A stretch of 64,000 bases of DNA from Archilochus colubris (lineage: Eukaryota > Chordata > Aves > Apodiformes > Trochilidae). The stretch is from positions 177,710,480-177,774,479 of the forward strand of contig CM041083.1 in the NCBI GenBank assembly GCA_023079485.1. The letters are read 5' to 3'. Below are positions 37,091 through 48,716 of the stretch, one piece after another. Each line of letters starts with the position of its first letter. Position 1 is the first letter of the stretch. A program made the position numbers and the translations under genes. Under the pieces are notes generated by a model. The model was given only the letters and a program-made list of their open reading frames with translations. It was not told the DNA's origin and did not search any database.

Positions 37091-39306
37091 TTAAGCAAGG
37101 TCAGAACAAAATTGTTGTATCAGAGCTCTGTGCTATAATATAGGCAAATACAAATCAGAATGAAGGGGACTGACTTGAGGTGTTCTCAACAAAGATTTTT
37201 TTTAAATTAAACATTTCAGTTGTTATGACCAAAATTAGCTCAGTCATTCACAACATGGTAAAATGAGTTTACTCCGCTATAACCTTGGCTATTTGTGTGC
37301 TGAGATTACAGCTGTGCAACAATGGTAATGGGCTATGGACTAAGTTGGAAAGTTCCAGTTAGCCCTCTGGATGGATGAAAAAGCAGCTGATCAGGATAAG
37401 CAGTACACACATGAAGGTACCAGTTTTCAGTATTCAGACAACTGTTTAGATTACAGTTTGACCAGATGTGAATACGGAATTCTTCCTTTTCCTAATCAGC
37501 TTGCAACTGTTCATGTGCCATTCAGCTGTGTTTACATGCATACCCAATACAAAGCAATCACTGCAAACGATCTCATTGTGTATAACCTGCCTGAAATGTT
37601 CTGGTTTGTAACAGAACTGACTGAAGAATGTGATTTCAGTTTTACATTCTTACAAGTAATGCTCAAATTGCAACAATCATTGAAACCATATACTAAATTA
37701 ACTTTAATTCAGTAACTTTTGGAGTCGTTTTTGTGTGATTGTTGCAGATAATAATGCATTCAGCCGTAACACCAGAAATAGAGTTGGTTGTAAAACAAGA
37801 CACAAAAGCAATTATTACAGTGTGCTGCAATAACAAACAAGTAAGTCATATACAACAGCAATAGAGAAGGTAAGATGTCATTCTTGATGTGAATCCCTCT
37901 CGTGTGGTCCCTGCAGGGACCTTCAGCTGCAGGAACTTTGAACTTGGGTCTACATTGTGTAATCCTACTTGTACTTTTATACTTTGTAGTTTAGAACCAA
38001 ATAGAAGATTATTAAGTGCTGAGCAAGCTGAGGAATAGAAGAAAGACTATGGACAATCCTCAGTTTACCTGACTGCCCTCACTTACTGCTACCCTATGCG
38101 GTTTATGAGGAGGCCATACCAGGCAAGAAAGAGCAAACAGCTCCCCAAAGAACAACCACTCAGTCCTAATGCATAGAAACCATAGGAGGATTCACAAGAT
38201 CGTTTTTAGATTCAGAAGTAATAACTCAAAGTTTGCAGACTATTCTAAAAGGGGATTGTAGCCCAGTATATACAAGATGCTGTTGCTAGTACCAGGCTAC
38301 AGTGTGCATATGAGCTTTAGCTTGACTCAGCAGTCATGACTTATTTGAGTCTGCTTTGGGTGATCATGTGTTTATTTGAGCTTTAAAACTCTTTAGTGAT
38401 CAGGAGAGGAAGGAACTATTGCCTGGTTTGTTGAGTTTTTCCCCCATTTTGCTTAAATCCAGCTCTGTGGTTGTGTGGTTCTATCCAAATGATATTTTAG
38501 GCCTGGTATCTGTACCAACACTGGTAACAACACTCATGCCAACATGTCTGAGAGAAATCCTGCCTAACCTAGACTTGCTACAGGACAGGAGAGTATAGGT
38601 CATCTTTGAATCTTGTGTCAAACCTGTCAGCCAATGCAAATGTCACAGGCATTCTACAATACAAATTGCAGCAACTGAAGTGCTCAAGCAACTGAATCAC
38701 AACCCAAGGGAGCAGAAAGCAACTCCAGATCCTGACACACAGCATCACATGTCAGAAGTGTTAATGTCCACTTGTAACCTAAGATTCAGCTGCTTAAATG
38801 GAGGCATCTAGAGCATATGTGATGTTCTGGACTATCAAGATATCTGCAGGGGCAGATACAACACAAGACCTGGGGGAAGCCTGTGTCTATTGGACAGGCA
38901 GCCAGAGGCAAGGCAGTAACTCTAGGCTTCTTAAATGGTAGGTTCTTGTCTATATGAACAACTTTTTGAGCCCTGGTGTCTTTTAAAGATGTAACCTTGT
39001 GATTGCATGAAGTTGTTACTGTGAGGAAATCATATACTCTGGGATAGTATGTAACACTGCATCAAAATCCTAGAAAGATGCAGGGAAAACAAGAAGACCT
39101 AAGCTAGACTTTTTCAAACCAAAAGTTTTACAAAAGCAACAACCCCTGAAAGGCTGACACAGTGAATCACAGGGCCATGGAGATGGACAAGGCAAGTAGA
39201 ACTGAATGGTTCATAAACTCATATTCTTGATCCCTCAGTTGTCTGCCCATCTTTGCAGTAGCACAAGGAACCAAAGGGCTAGCTGGTAAGTTTTAGTTAA
39301 TACAAT

Positions 39307-40107
39307 GAATCATAGAATCATAGAATTGGCTGGGTTGGAAGGGACCTCAGAGATCATCGAGTCCAACCCTTGAACCACCGTTGCGGTTGCTAGACTATGG
39401 CACTGAGTGCCACATCCAGTCTCTTTTTAAATATCTCCAGGGACGGAGAATCTACTACTTCCCTGGGCAGCCCATTCCAATGCCGGATCACTCTCTCCGT
39501 AAAGAAATTCTTTCTAATATCTAACCTAAATTTCCCCTGGCACAACTTAAGACCATGCCCTCTTGTCTTGTTGAAAGTCGTCTGGCAAAAGAGACCAACG
39601 TCCACCCGGTTACACCCTCCTTTCAGGTAGTTGTAGACAGCGATGAGGTCTCCCCTTCACCAGCCTGGTTGCCCTCCTTTGGACCTGCTCCCGGACCTCG
39701 ATATCCTTTCTGAACTGGGGGGCCCAGAACTGGACACAGTACTCGAGGTGTGGCCTCACCAGTGCTGAGTACAGGGGCAGAATCACTTCCCTGGACCTGC
39801 TGGCCACGCTGTTCCTGATACAGGCCAGGATGCCATTGGCTTTCTTGGCCACCTGGGCACACTGCTGGCTCATGTTCAGCTTCTTGTCGATCCAAACTCC
39901 CAGGTCCTTTTCTGCCTGGCTGCTCTCCAGCCACTTTGTCCCCAGCCTGTAGCGTTGCATGGGGTTGTTGTGGCCAAAGTGCAGGACCTGGCACTTGGCC
40001 GTGTTAAACCTCATCCCATTGGAATCAGCCCAACTCTCCAGTCTGTCCAGGTCCCTCTGCAGAGCCCTCCTGCCTTCCAGTTGATCCAGTTGGTTATTTC
40101 TAACCAT
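39307..40107 (-). mobile_element. CR1 LINE, 3' 0.8 kb, reverse-transcriptase C terminus
   Basis: On the - strand an open stretch (40107-39610) encodes [60 protein letters not shown], the classic C-terminal part of CR1 ORF2. It then goes out of frame. A further frame (39605-39390) resumes with [20 protein letters not shown] and [20 protein letters not shown]. The frame break coincides with a deletion of about 75 bases near 39655 relative to the copy at 42 kb. The 3' tail with ATTCTATGATTC lies at 39307-39325. It is 5'-truncated, as most CR1 copies are, and not autonomous. Confidence 0.95.
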
Positions 40108-42278
40108 AATTCTTCCTTAATGTTATTGCTTACATGATGATAGGCTATGAAAAAAGATCTGGGAAACTGTAGAAGGAATTAAAACCAATTCCTCAGTGAA
40201 GGCACCACCTCATCAGCAGGTAAGGGAGACTCAAATGAGACACCTTTATTATGAAGAATCACCACACTGCTCAGCAGCCACCAAGAGGATAAAATGAAAC
40301 TGTTCGAATCAGAGTCCAGAAGGTAAGAAATTCTGGTGCAGGAAAAGATGGAGGAAATTAGATACACTGCGGGAAGACAAACTCTTGGGGTACCACATTT
40401 TTAGAGACTCAAACAACAGTAAAGAGATGGAGAGACAAAACGGGGCATCCAATTATGTGGTGGAAAAAAATTTTGCATCTTTGCATTTCTCCAAGGGCAT
40501 AGATGATTTATGTGTATTTATCCAGTCTTTTTAAGGAGATTTTGGCTAAACTGCAGTCAAAGATTAAACTGAATTCAATTCATATCCTTTTTTATTCAGG
40601 AAATGCGTTTAGAACCTCATCCAATGCATGAAAATACACTTCAGAGGTATGAATGAGTCCCTTTGTGTCTATTTCTAAATGTATGTTTAATAGTATATAT
40701 AAAATTTCACTACTACAGTGATGAGTGTTAACTCAAAAGTATACACATAAGAGTTTTCCTGCTTTATTCTTGTAGTCTGCAAACATAATGAAAAGCATCA
40801 TTTGAGCTAAAAGTTGGAAACCTAATAAAAATTGCAACAAACAAACAAAAAAAATTAAATATTTAATTCTCACTTTAAGAACAATCTTCGTGTTTTTTAT
40901 TATCTGTAGAAATTAAGCTGGTTTTACTTGTTTGTACAGACGGAATCCAACTAGTTTGGCTGACATAATATTGAATAAATGTTTTAATGTAGCTACTAAG
41001 AAGCTTAGTCTTAAGAAAGTTAATATAAAAATACCAGCCATGGTTGTTTCCTTTTTGAACAGATATCCTGTATTTTTATATGATGCAATATAGAAGAGAG
41101 GGGTTTACTACATCAATGTACTGCAATTTCAGCCTTACAGTCAAAAAAAGGAATCATATTGAAAGCAGCTTTTAACCAAACCTTTGAGAAATAAAAGGAA
41201 AAATTTTTAAAATTAGGAAACTGTAAAAGAAAGAGTGTTGCCCACATAATTGTTTAGTCTAAGCCACACAGAAAAGGGCATTTGTTGGTTAATACATACT
41301 AATTGCTAACGCTAATCAACTACTCTTCTTTCAGCAATCCTTGCTTCAGCTTCTGTGCTCTCTCCACCATAGTCCTAGATACCTTCTGACCAGAATTATC
41401 ATCTTAATAACAGACTAAGGTTGTTATAAATATTGTGTCAATTGGACAAATTTAAAACATACTTTGCACAGTTATTATTTAGACTTTATTCTTGTGGTGT
41501 AATGAGCACTTCTGCTGGCCTAGCACGTGACTTTTTAAAAGACAATTTAGCATGTTTCAAGTTAGCATGTTTCAGGTTTCCTTAACCAGCCCTTTGCTAA
41601 TCCTCTGTTCATAATTCTCTTTTGAAGAGTTGTCTGTGGGCTTTCTTTACATCAGACACCTACAAAAATGCATTTTCTCTTTGGCTAACAGTGCTGCAGA
41701 ATGAAATCTTTAAAAAAGCACTGGGTTGAAGGAACCAGCACAGGGGAAAACTGAGAATTTATCAGAGTGCAATACTAAACTTCAAATTGTTCTAGAATTA
41801 AATATTAAGTCAGTGATGTCAAGACTGTTGTATACATGAACAAGAGTCGTCATTGCACTATTAATATAAAAAAAGAAATGCCTGTATATTCACAGGCATG
41901 CTTGAAAGTTTAATTTTAAGTGGTTTTCTGCTGCATGGCTTAAAAGTTTAACTTTTTTCCTTGACCATTTTAACTATAGATATAGAAACATGAGAACAAA
42001 ACATTAACAAAGCAGTTAACTCACAGCTTCAGATACACTTCTGAAGTAATTTGTCTGGGATTTATATTTGTTTCAGTATAACCATGTCTTTAGAAATTCT
42101 GCCAACACACTGTAATATGTAAATATCCAATATCAAAGTACAATGTTTTCAGTAATTTAAAGAAAACTTACTCTGAGAAAAATCCTTGTTTTAAGATCAA
42201 AATGTACTAGAATAACAGCATCATTTCCACCCCCTGTGTCCAGCAATATATATGCCAGAAAGCAACACTGCTCTGCTT

Positions 42279-43012
42279 CATAGAATCATAGAATCATAGA
42301 ATTGTCTGGGTTGGAAGGGACCTCAGAGATCATCGAGTCCAACCCTTGAACCACCTTTGTGGTTGCTAGACCATGGCACTGAGTGCCACATCCAGTCTCT
42401 TTTTAAATATCTCCAGGGACGGAGAATCTACTACTTCCCTGGGCAGCCCATTCCAATGCTTGATCACTCTCTCTGTAAAGAAATTCTTTCTAATATCTAA
42501 CCTAAATTTCCCCTGGCACAACTTAAGACCATGCCCTCCTGTCTTGTTGAAAGTCGTCTGGCAAAAGAGACCAACGTCCACCCGGTTACACCCTCCTTTC
42601 AGGTAGTTGTAGAGAGTGATGAGGTCTCCTCTGATCCTCTTCTTCTCTAGGCTGAACAGCCCCAGCTCCCTCAGCCTCTCCTCATAGGGTCTGTGCTTGA
42701 GTCCCTTCACCAGCCTGGTTGCCCTCCTTTGGACCCGCTTCAGGACCTTGATATCCTTCCTGAACTGAAGGGCCCAGAACTGGACACAGTACTCGAGGTG
42801 TGGCCTCACCAGTGCTGAGTACAGGGGCAGAATCACTTCCCTGGACCTGCTGGCCACACTGTTCCTGATACAGGCCAGGATGCCATTGGCCTTCTTGGCC
42901 ACCTGGGCACACTGCTGGCTCTCTGCCTGGCTGCTCTCCAACCACTCTGTCCCCAGCCTGTAGCTCCCCATGGGGTTGTTGTAGCCAAAGTGCAGGACCC
43001 GGCACTTGGCAC
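42279..43012 (-). mobile_element. CR1 LINE, 3' 0.73 kb, long open reverse-transcriptase fragment
   Basis: A 201-residue open frame (42971-42366) reads the CR1 ORF2 C terminus with [60 protein letters not shown] and ends ...[13 protein letters not shown]. It closely matches the copy at 39307-40107, same orientation, but lacks the roughly 60-base block encoding the WIDKKLN part near 42920. The tail with ATTCTATGATTCTATGA is at 42279-42301. Low divergence indicates a comparatively young insertion. Confidence 0.95.
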
Positions 43013-44675
43013 TTCACAGCCACCATGAGGACAGGTACATCAGCAGCTGTCAGGAGACCACACAGTTCTGGTAATTAGGTCAGTATCTAACAAAATACTG
43101 CCCATTTTAAAGGAGAGAAGTTCCAAGAGTCTGGAGAGATGCCTCATTTCTAAGTAATTCACCAAAGAGCTATAGAGGCACAGCAAAAACTTCAACAGAT
43201 TTCCATGAAGCAGTCATCCACCAAAATGCTCTGAGCCAGAGAAGTTTTTGTAAACTAGCTCAGTATTTGTTACAGCCCCTCTACCAGATAACAGACTAAT
43301 CAGATATCTCAGGACTGAATAGAGGAGGAGAGGAAGAGGAATGTATCCAGTGACTGATTTTTTTTCAAATACTGTCACTGATTTTTAGAGCAGTACAAGC
43401 TCATGTAAGCAGCCAGATGGCTTACATATATTCTGAGCATGTTAGATGGAAAAGGAGCTAAAGTGTGTACACCTCAGGCTAATATAATTACATTCTGTAG
43501 CTGATTCATTTCCAGCCATAGTACCTAAAGCTACTTTAGCTAAAAGTAGACCTGAGGACCCAATACCTAGGATCACCAAAAGATGGTTAGCAGCTGGATC
43601 ACACTAGGTATGCTCCTGCAGAGCACTTTACAGATGACTTTCATCCAAAACCAGTCCAGCTGGGTGCTCCAAAACCACTGCAGGCTACAAACCATAGCAC
43701 AGCAAATGGAAACATTTAGGAGATACGTGTTTCACACACAGTCCTGACTTGTGTGTTTAAAAAAAAAACAAAACAAACGTGTTCCTGTAATGTTATTGCA
43801 AATATATGTTTAAACAATCTAATGATACAAAAGCATAAAAAGTTTTATACCTTTAATCAAAATCAAACAGGAAAATCATCTTTCATTTTGAGAGATCCCA
43901 CTTAGTGCAGAAGGTAGTGAGAGAGGTGTCCAGCCATTTTGTCCTAGAGAAAAGGGTTCTCATTAGCCACAGCTATGCCAACACGACATTCAATGAGTAT
44001 GTAGTACAAAGGATATTGAAAAAATGGATCTAAGACAGGATACATTAAATCAGGATGATGCTTTAGATATTAAGAAATTCGCAGGTTACACAGTTTACAC
44101 AGAATTGTGTTTCAATCAATGATGCCAGAGGAAGCAGAACAGCTGGCAGTTCAATATTTAACTAGGTGCCCAAACGTAAATGAAAAGCAAATTATTGGCC
44201 TGAATCAGGGTCTGAAGAACTTGAAGAGCCAAGCATTTTGCTGAGACAAAGGGAGGAAGAACGGGTGGGATGAAGGGAGGCAGGAGGTAAGGAAGCAACA
44301 GATTGCATTAACTAAACTTTGATTTTTCACTGGAAACTCTTTTATACATAAACACTTCTCTAGAATTGCTAAGATAGGAGACACATATGCAAGTTCTCAC
44401 TATCTTACTGGGAAGCAAAAAAATCTCTGTAGAAATGAACATTTAGGAAAAAAGAAAGGCTCCATCTGTAGCAATCAAACCCCATTTTCCTCATACTAGT
44501 GAGGGTCAAGAAAGCAAACATGTTGGAAAGCAATACTAAAGAAACAGTAGGGATTCCAGGGATGTTGAAACATAAAATAACTCAAGAATATTAGGATAGG
44601 TTTTATTCAAGTGCATTAGATGCATTAGATGTTTATCAACTAGTGAGCCACTGGGCACATTTGATAATACAGGGA

Positions 44676-45115
44676 GACAACATTGGAACAGAAGCGATGC
44701 TCTGCTGTGTCAGATCAACACTTCATCCAGCCCAGTACCACCTCTGATAGCAACAACAATACAAAGTGCTATTTTAAGAGAGCAAATAACTCCAGTAACT
44801 GTGTGATACCTAGCCTCCTGCTTCCCAGACATCCCCACTATTCCTGCCTATATTGTTAAGTATCTGCTTGTGGGCTTCTGTTCACATATTTGCCTATTTC
44901 CTTTTGAGTCTGCTAGTAGAAGCTGCTTCCAGAACCTGCTATGGCAAAAAAATCCCAAAGTTCATAACACACTGTGTAAAAAGGACTGAACTGTTAGCTT
45001 TAGGTTTCTTTTATACTCCATGGAGAGAAACGAGAAATTCTAGACTGCCATTTATCTTACCCTAATGTATATGGGTAAAATTGATCAGACTTATCATGCC
45101 TTTAAAGTCTCTCCC
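44676..45115 (-). mobile_element. Degraded CR1/L3-like LINE 3' region
   Basis: On the + strand, GTCAGATCAACACTTCATCC with AGCCCAGTACCACCTCTGATAG matches the old reptile/bird CR1 wording GTCAGACCAATGGTCCATCT-AGCCCAGTATCC. Further along, ACACACTGTGTAAAAAGGAC near 44970 matches the following CTGTGTGAAGAAGTACTTCC block, as expected for the reverse complement of that element's 3' region. Divergence is high and limits are approximate. Confidence 0.55.
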
Positions 45116-45995
45116 CTGAGCACACACAGACCATAACCTGATTACTTCAAATGTACAATGTGTACAGTGCAAGCATCTAAAGTAAATGAGATTGTTCCCA
45201 CCCTTTAAGTTTTAAATGGTTCTTTCCAATTTAAAGTATATAGTTTAGCACAGTTTAATTAAATATACTTAATAGGTACATACATTAAGTAAGAGCAGTT
45301 TATTGTTACTTTGAGGGTGCTACCTCCATAACCCTTCCTTTCATGGATGACTATGCTGCAGGAGAAAAATGGGAATGAAAGCAGAGTCCTCCCACAAGCC
45401 TGACTCACTGCAAACCAGGAGTTAATCCTGATAATTGTGAATCACCCTGAGTTCCTGCATGATGATGGCCAAGCAACTGCTGTTGTCATTGTGGAGCCAA
45501 CAAAAGATTTCACAAAAGAAGTGTGAATCATTCTGAGCAAGGTCCTACAAATGCTTTGTTAAATGATACAATATTCCAGAAGACAGTGTTGAGTCATATT
45601 ACTATGTAAGAACTCTGACTTCAGAGAATTCTCATAGTAATACAAACAATGCCTTACTGAATAAAAGTCATTACCATATATATGATCCTGTGTCTACTAT
45701 CTGCCTGGGAACAGGAAAACTGGATTATAAAATTAAGAGCCTGAAGAGCATCAGGTTCAACTCTGCTGCTACAGGCATGTATGTGACACAATCCTGTTTA
45801 TAAGCTGATCCCAATTCACTTGAACATTGACTAGGTATTTTGTTCATACTATTCTCTCTGTGAGACTGCTACAGAATCACAAATGGCTTCCTTTTTCCCT
45901 GATTTTTCAGGCTAAATTTGTTCATGTTCAGTATAACCACTTTGGTTCTTGCACCAAAACATATCTTGAACCTGGGTAGTTGTTCTCCTTCACTT

Positions 45996-46226
45996 GTTTC
46001 TTGTAGCGGGAGGAGCCTTTCTTGCTCCTGAGGCTCAACGAGCTGCTGGCTTCTCCATTGCCTCGCACCAGAGTGAGCTCTCTCTGTGGGTGTGTGTCCC
46101 ACCTTTATTGGCCCCCTGGTCTTGCTCATGCCCAATAGGGGCCTGTCCTAATCAGGCACAGGTGGACTCACACCCACTCTTTGGCAACTCGAGGCACCTG
46201 GTTTGTCTTGTTTCTCTACAGTTTCT
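45996..46226 (-). mobile_element. 219-bp solo LTR with 6-bp target duplication
   Basis: The core 46002-46220 starts TGTAGCGGG and ends CTCTACA on the + strand, giving perfect 5-bp inverted ends TGTAG/CTACA. It is flanked on both sides by GTTTCT (45996-46001 and 46221-46226), a perfect 6-bp target-site duplication. Six bases is typical of alpha- and beta-retrovirus-like (ERVK) integrases. A polyadenylation hexamer CCAATAAAGG occurs on the - strand (46104-46109), suggesting that is the element's sense strand. No internal viral genes are present: an excised (solo) LTR. At 219 bp it is short for an LTR, so a non-autonomous LTR element is an alternative. Confidence 0.75.
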
Positions 46227-48604
46227 ACCACTGATCTATTTATAGACAGCAAGCATATCCTCTCCCAGTCTTCTTGCTCAGGTAAATAAGTTCTACTGAG
46301 GTAATTGTTCATCTCTGCTGGAAACATTGCCTGATACAGACTAGAAGCAAACGTGTCTTTGTCACAGCTGGATTATATTGGCATCTGATGGCCATGCTGT
46401 GATTAGCAAGTTCTCATCTTATGGGAAAAATCTTTTGAGTGTTTCTGTTCACCTGTTCACTATCCTGATGATCTTGTGCACTGACATTTTTGCCTCAAGT
46501 TTATCTGATGCTCTATTTAGTGTAATACTAGTCTGTGACAAAGCATGGGAGTTAAAATACATTAAAAAGTTTAGGTAGGAGCAGCCCTTGAGCCTGGTGC
46601 TTCTACTTTCAGTGCAACTTATTGTGATATTTTCTTCACCAATTTCCTAGCTATTGCTGAAAATTCCCTTCCTCCTGAACTGAAGCAGTAACTCTCCATG
46701 TGCCACCATTTCAAGCATCATACTAAAAATACAGATTCATTGGATTTATCATATTTTCTTTTTCTAGTTAATCAGCTCTCACAGAAAACTATCAGGTGGG
46801 TCAGGCTTGACTTAATACTGTAAATTAATCTTTCCTGTCAGTGTTCAATATGATCACCTTGACAGATCAGACAAAAAGCATTCACTAGGTCTGGAGGTTT
46901 TTTAAATGCTATCATCTTCCCCCAAACCAGATGGCTTTCTATCTTTCCTTATGCTACTTTTCCTTAGGTGATGGAAGGATATCTTGCAATTAATTTTAAA
47001 GTAAAGTTTTTCAATTTTTAAAACTTAGGTACACTTTAATTTTTCCACTTATCCTAGTCAGTAAATACCTATTGTATTACTTAAATTGGAATGAGGTTAA
47101 ATAACTTCCTTTGAGAAATGGGACCCTAAAAGACACCAACATCTTCAGTTTCCAGAGAAGACTGTGATAGCTCATATGTGGTGTTAATTTAAAGGTTTTT
47201 CACTTTTGTTGATCTTTTAAGCTACACTTTCCAACTACTGCTCTCTTTATGTTCTTGGAAAAGCCATGAAATGCCTTCATCATACATCAGCAGTGATGAT
47301 GGACCAGTGGCAGCAAACTGGCAAAAGTGAATGAAAAGCCACAGGCTGGGGTTACTCACTGCCTATGAGATCTTACATGGGACATCACAGCCATTTGCTT
47401 GCTCCGGTTTTACAAAGTGTAGCTGGTACTGCTGACTGCCTTTGCAAGGGAGGAACGATGTTAACATGCATCAGCTGCTTCACTGTCAGACAACTCAACT
47501 CAGTCCTCAGGAAAACTAGTGGGGAACATCATTTCCCCACAGATATCACATGCCTGAAATAGGTGAGACTGGCAAAATTTTCATATCATCACTCCAGCTT
47601 CTCCATCTGAGAAGTCAAAGTAACACAAGTATCCCAAGTCAATCTTTGAATTAGCCCTTTAGTATTCACTTTCCTCTGTCATCTATCTCACCTCTCCTCA
47701 CTCTCATATGACAAACTGGAAAAGTCTGTCCATAAAAAAGTCTAGGTTTGAACTTGTCATCCCAGGTTTTGTCTGTGCCCCACAGACAGAAATGGGACAA
47801 TGTTCATGCCTCTACATTACTTATAAAAGGGCCCTAGGATGGTAAGCTCAAATGTAGATTAGGTGTCTCTGCTGAACACGTCTCAAATTAGCTTAAGTGT
47901 GATTGCTCTCCCCTATGTTTATTTCCATGGCCTGCAAGGAACAGGGATGTACAGCAATGAAGCATCTACTCAGCAAAGCACATGCACTGCATCCCTCCAT
48001 CTTTACCCAGCCCTGATGCAGCACTGCTGCATCCTGAGCTCCTGGTCCACCACTTAAAATAATGCATCTTTATGCCCAAGGCTTGCAGGCAGCCAAGGAC
48101 AGCTTAGTCCATGCCTTCACTCTCTACTTGTGGTGCAGAGCCAAGCACACCCAGTTACACCCCTGGTCAGCCCAGCAGATATCTGGCTCAGAGCTGGAGA
48201 ACAAGTCCTAGCTGCTCGTCCCTCTGGGATCACTGGGAACGCTGCCAAACCACTTCAAGAGAAATATCTTTACACTAGACCACATTTTATAATGGCTATT
48301 GAAAAGCCAACAATTGAAAGGCCAAGCAGATGCTAAACCATGCCTCAGAAGTGTTGCAGACATTGCCTGGAAGGCAGCACGATGATGCTGCTAAAGTGTG
48401 GGGCAGGAGGAATTTTCCATGCTAGAGCCTCATTCAGATTAGCAAGCCAGCCTGCTGCTGACAGCTGCAACTTGGGCTGGACAGGAACCCCAGGTAGTTT
48501 AACACTGGTTTTTCTCAGCTCTTGGATAAATATGTTGTTACTGCTAATCTTTGCAGGTTGAAGACTATACCAGTGGTACCCAGTGCCAATATCAGCAAAT
48601 TCTT

Positions 48605-48716
48605 TTGGTTGTTATACAAACAAATGTTATACAAACATATGTGTATATATACACATATATATAACCAAATGTTGCACAAAAATTGTATAACATGAACCAG
48701 TGTTATACAAAAAAGT
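48605..48716. repeat. Diverged GTTATACAAA repeats around an AT palindrome
   Basis: Copies of (T)GTTATACAAA occur at about 48610, 48625 and 48702, with related TGTTGCACAAA near 48671 and inverted TTGTATAAC near 48683. They surround a perfect 22-base palindrome of alternating purine-pyrimidine sequence at 48637-48658 (centre TATATA). It looks like decayed simple repeat. Confidence 0.7.

Noticed and set aside
42366..42971. 201-codon open frame as a host gene
   Set aside because: It is the CR1 reverse-transcriptase C terminus, with the CR1 3' tail directly following.
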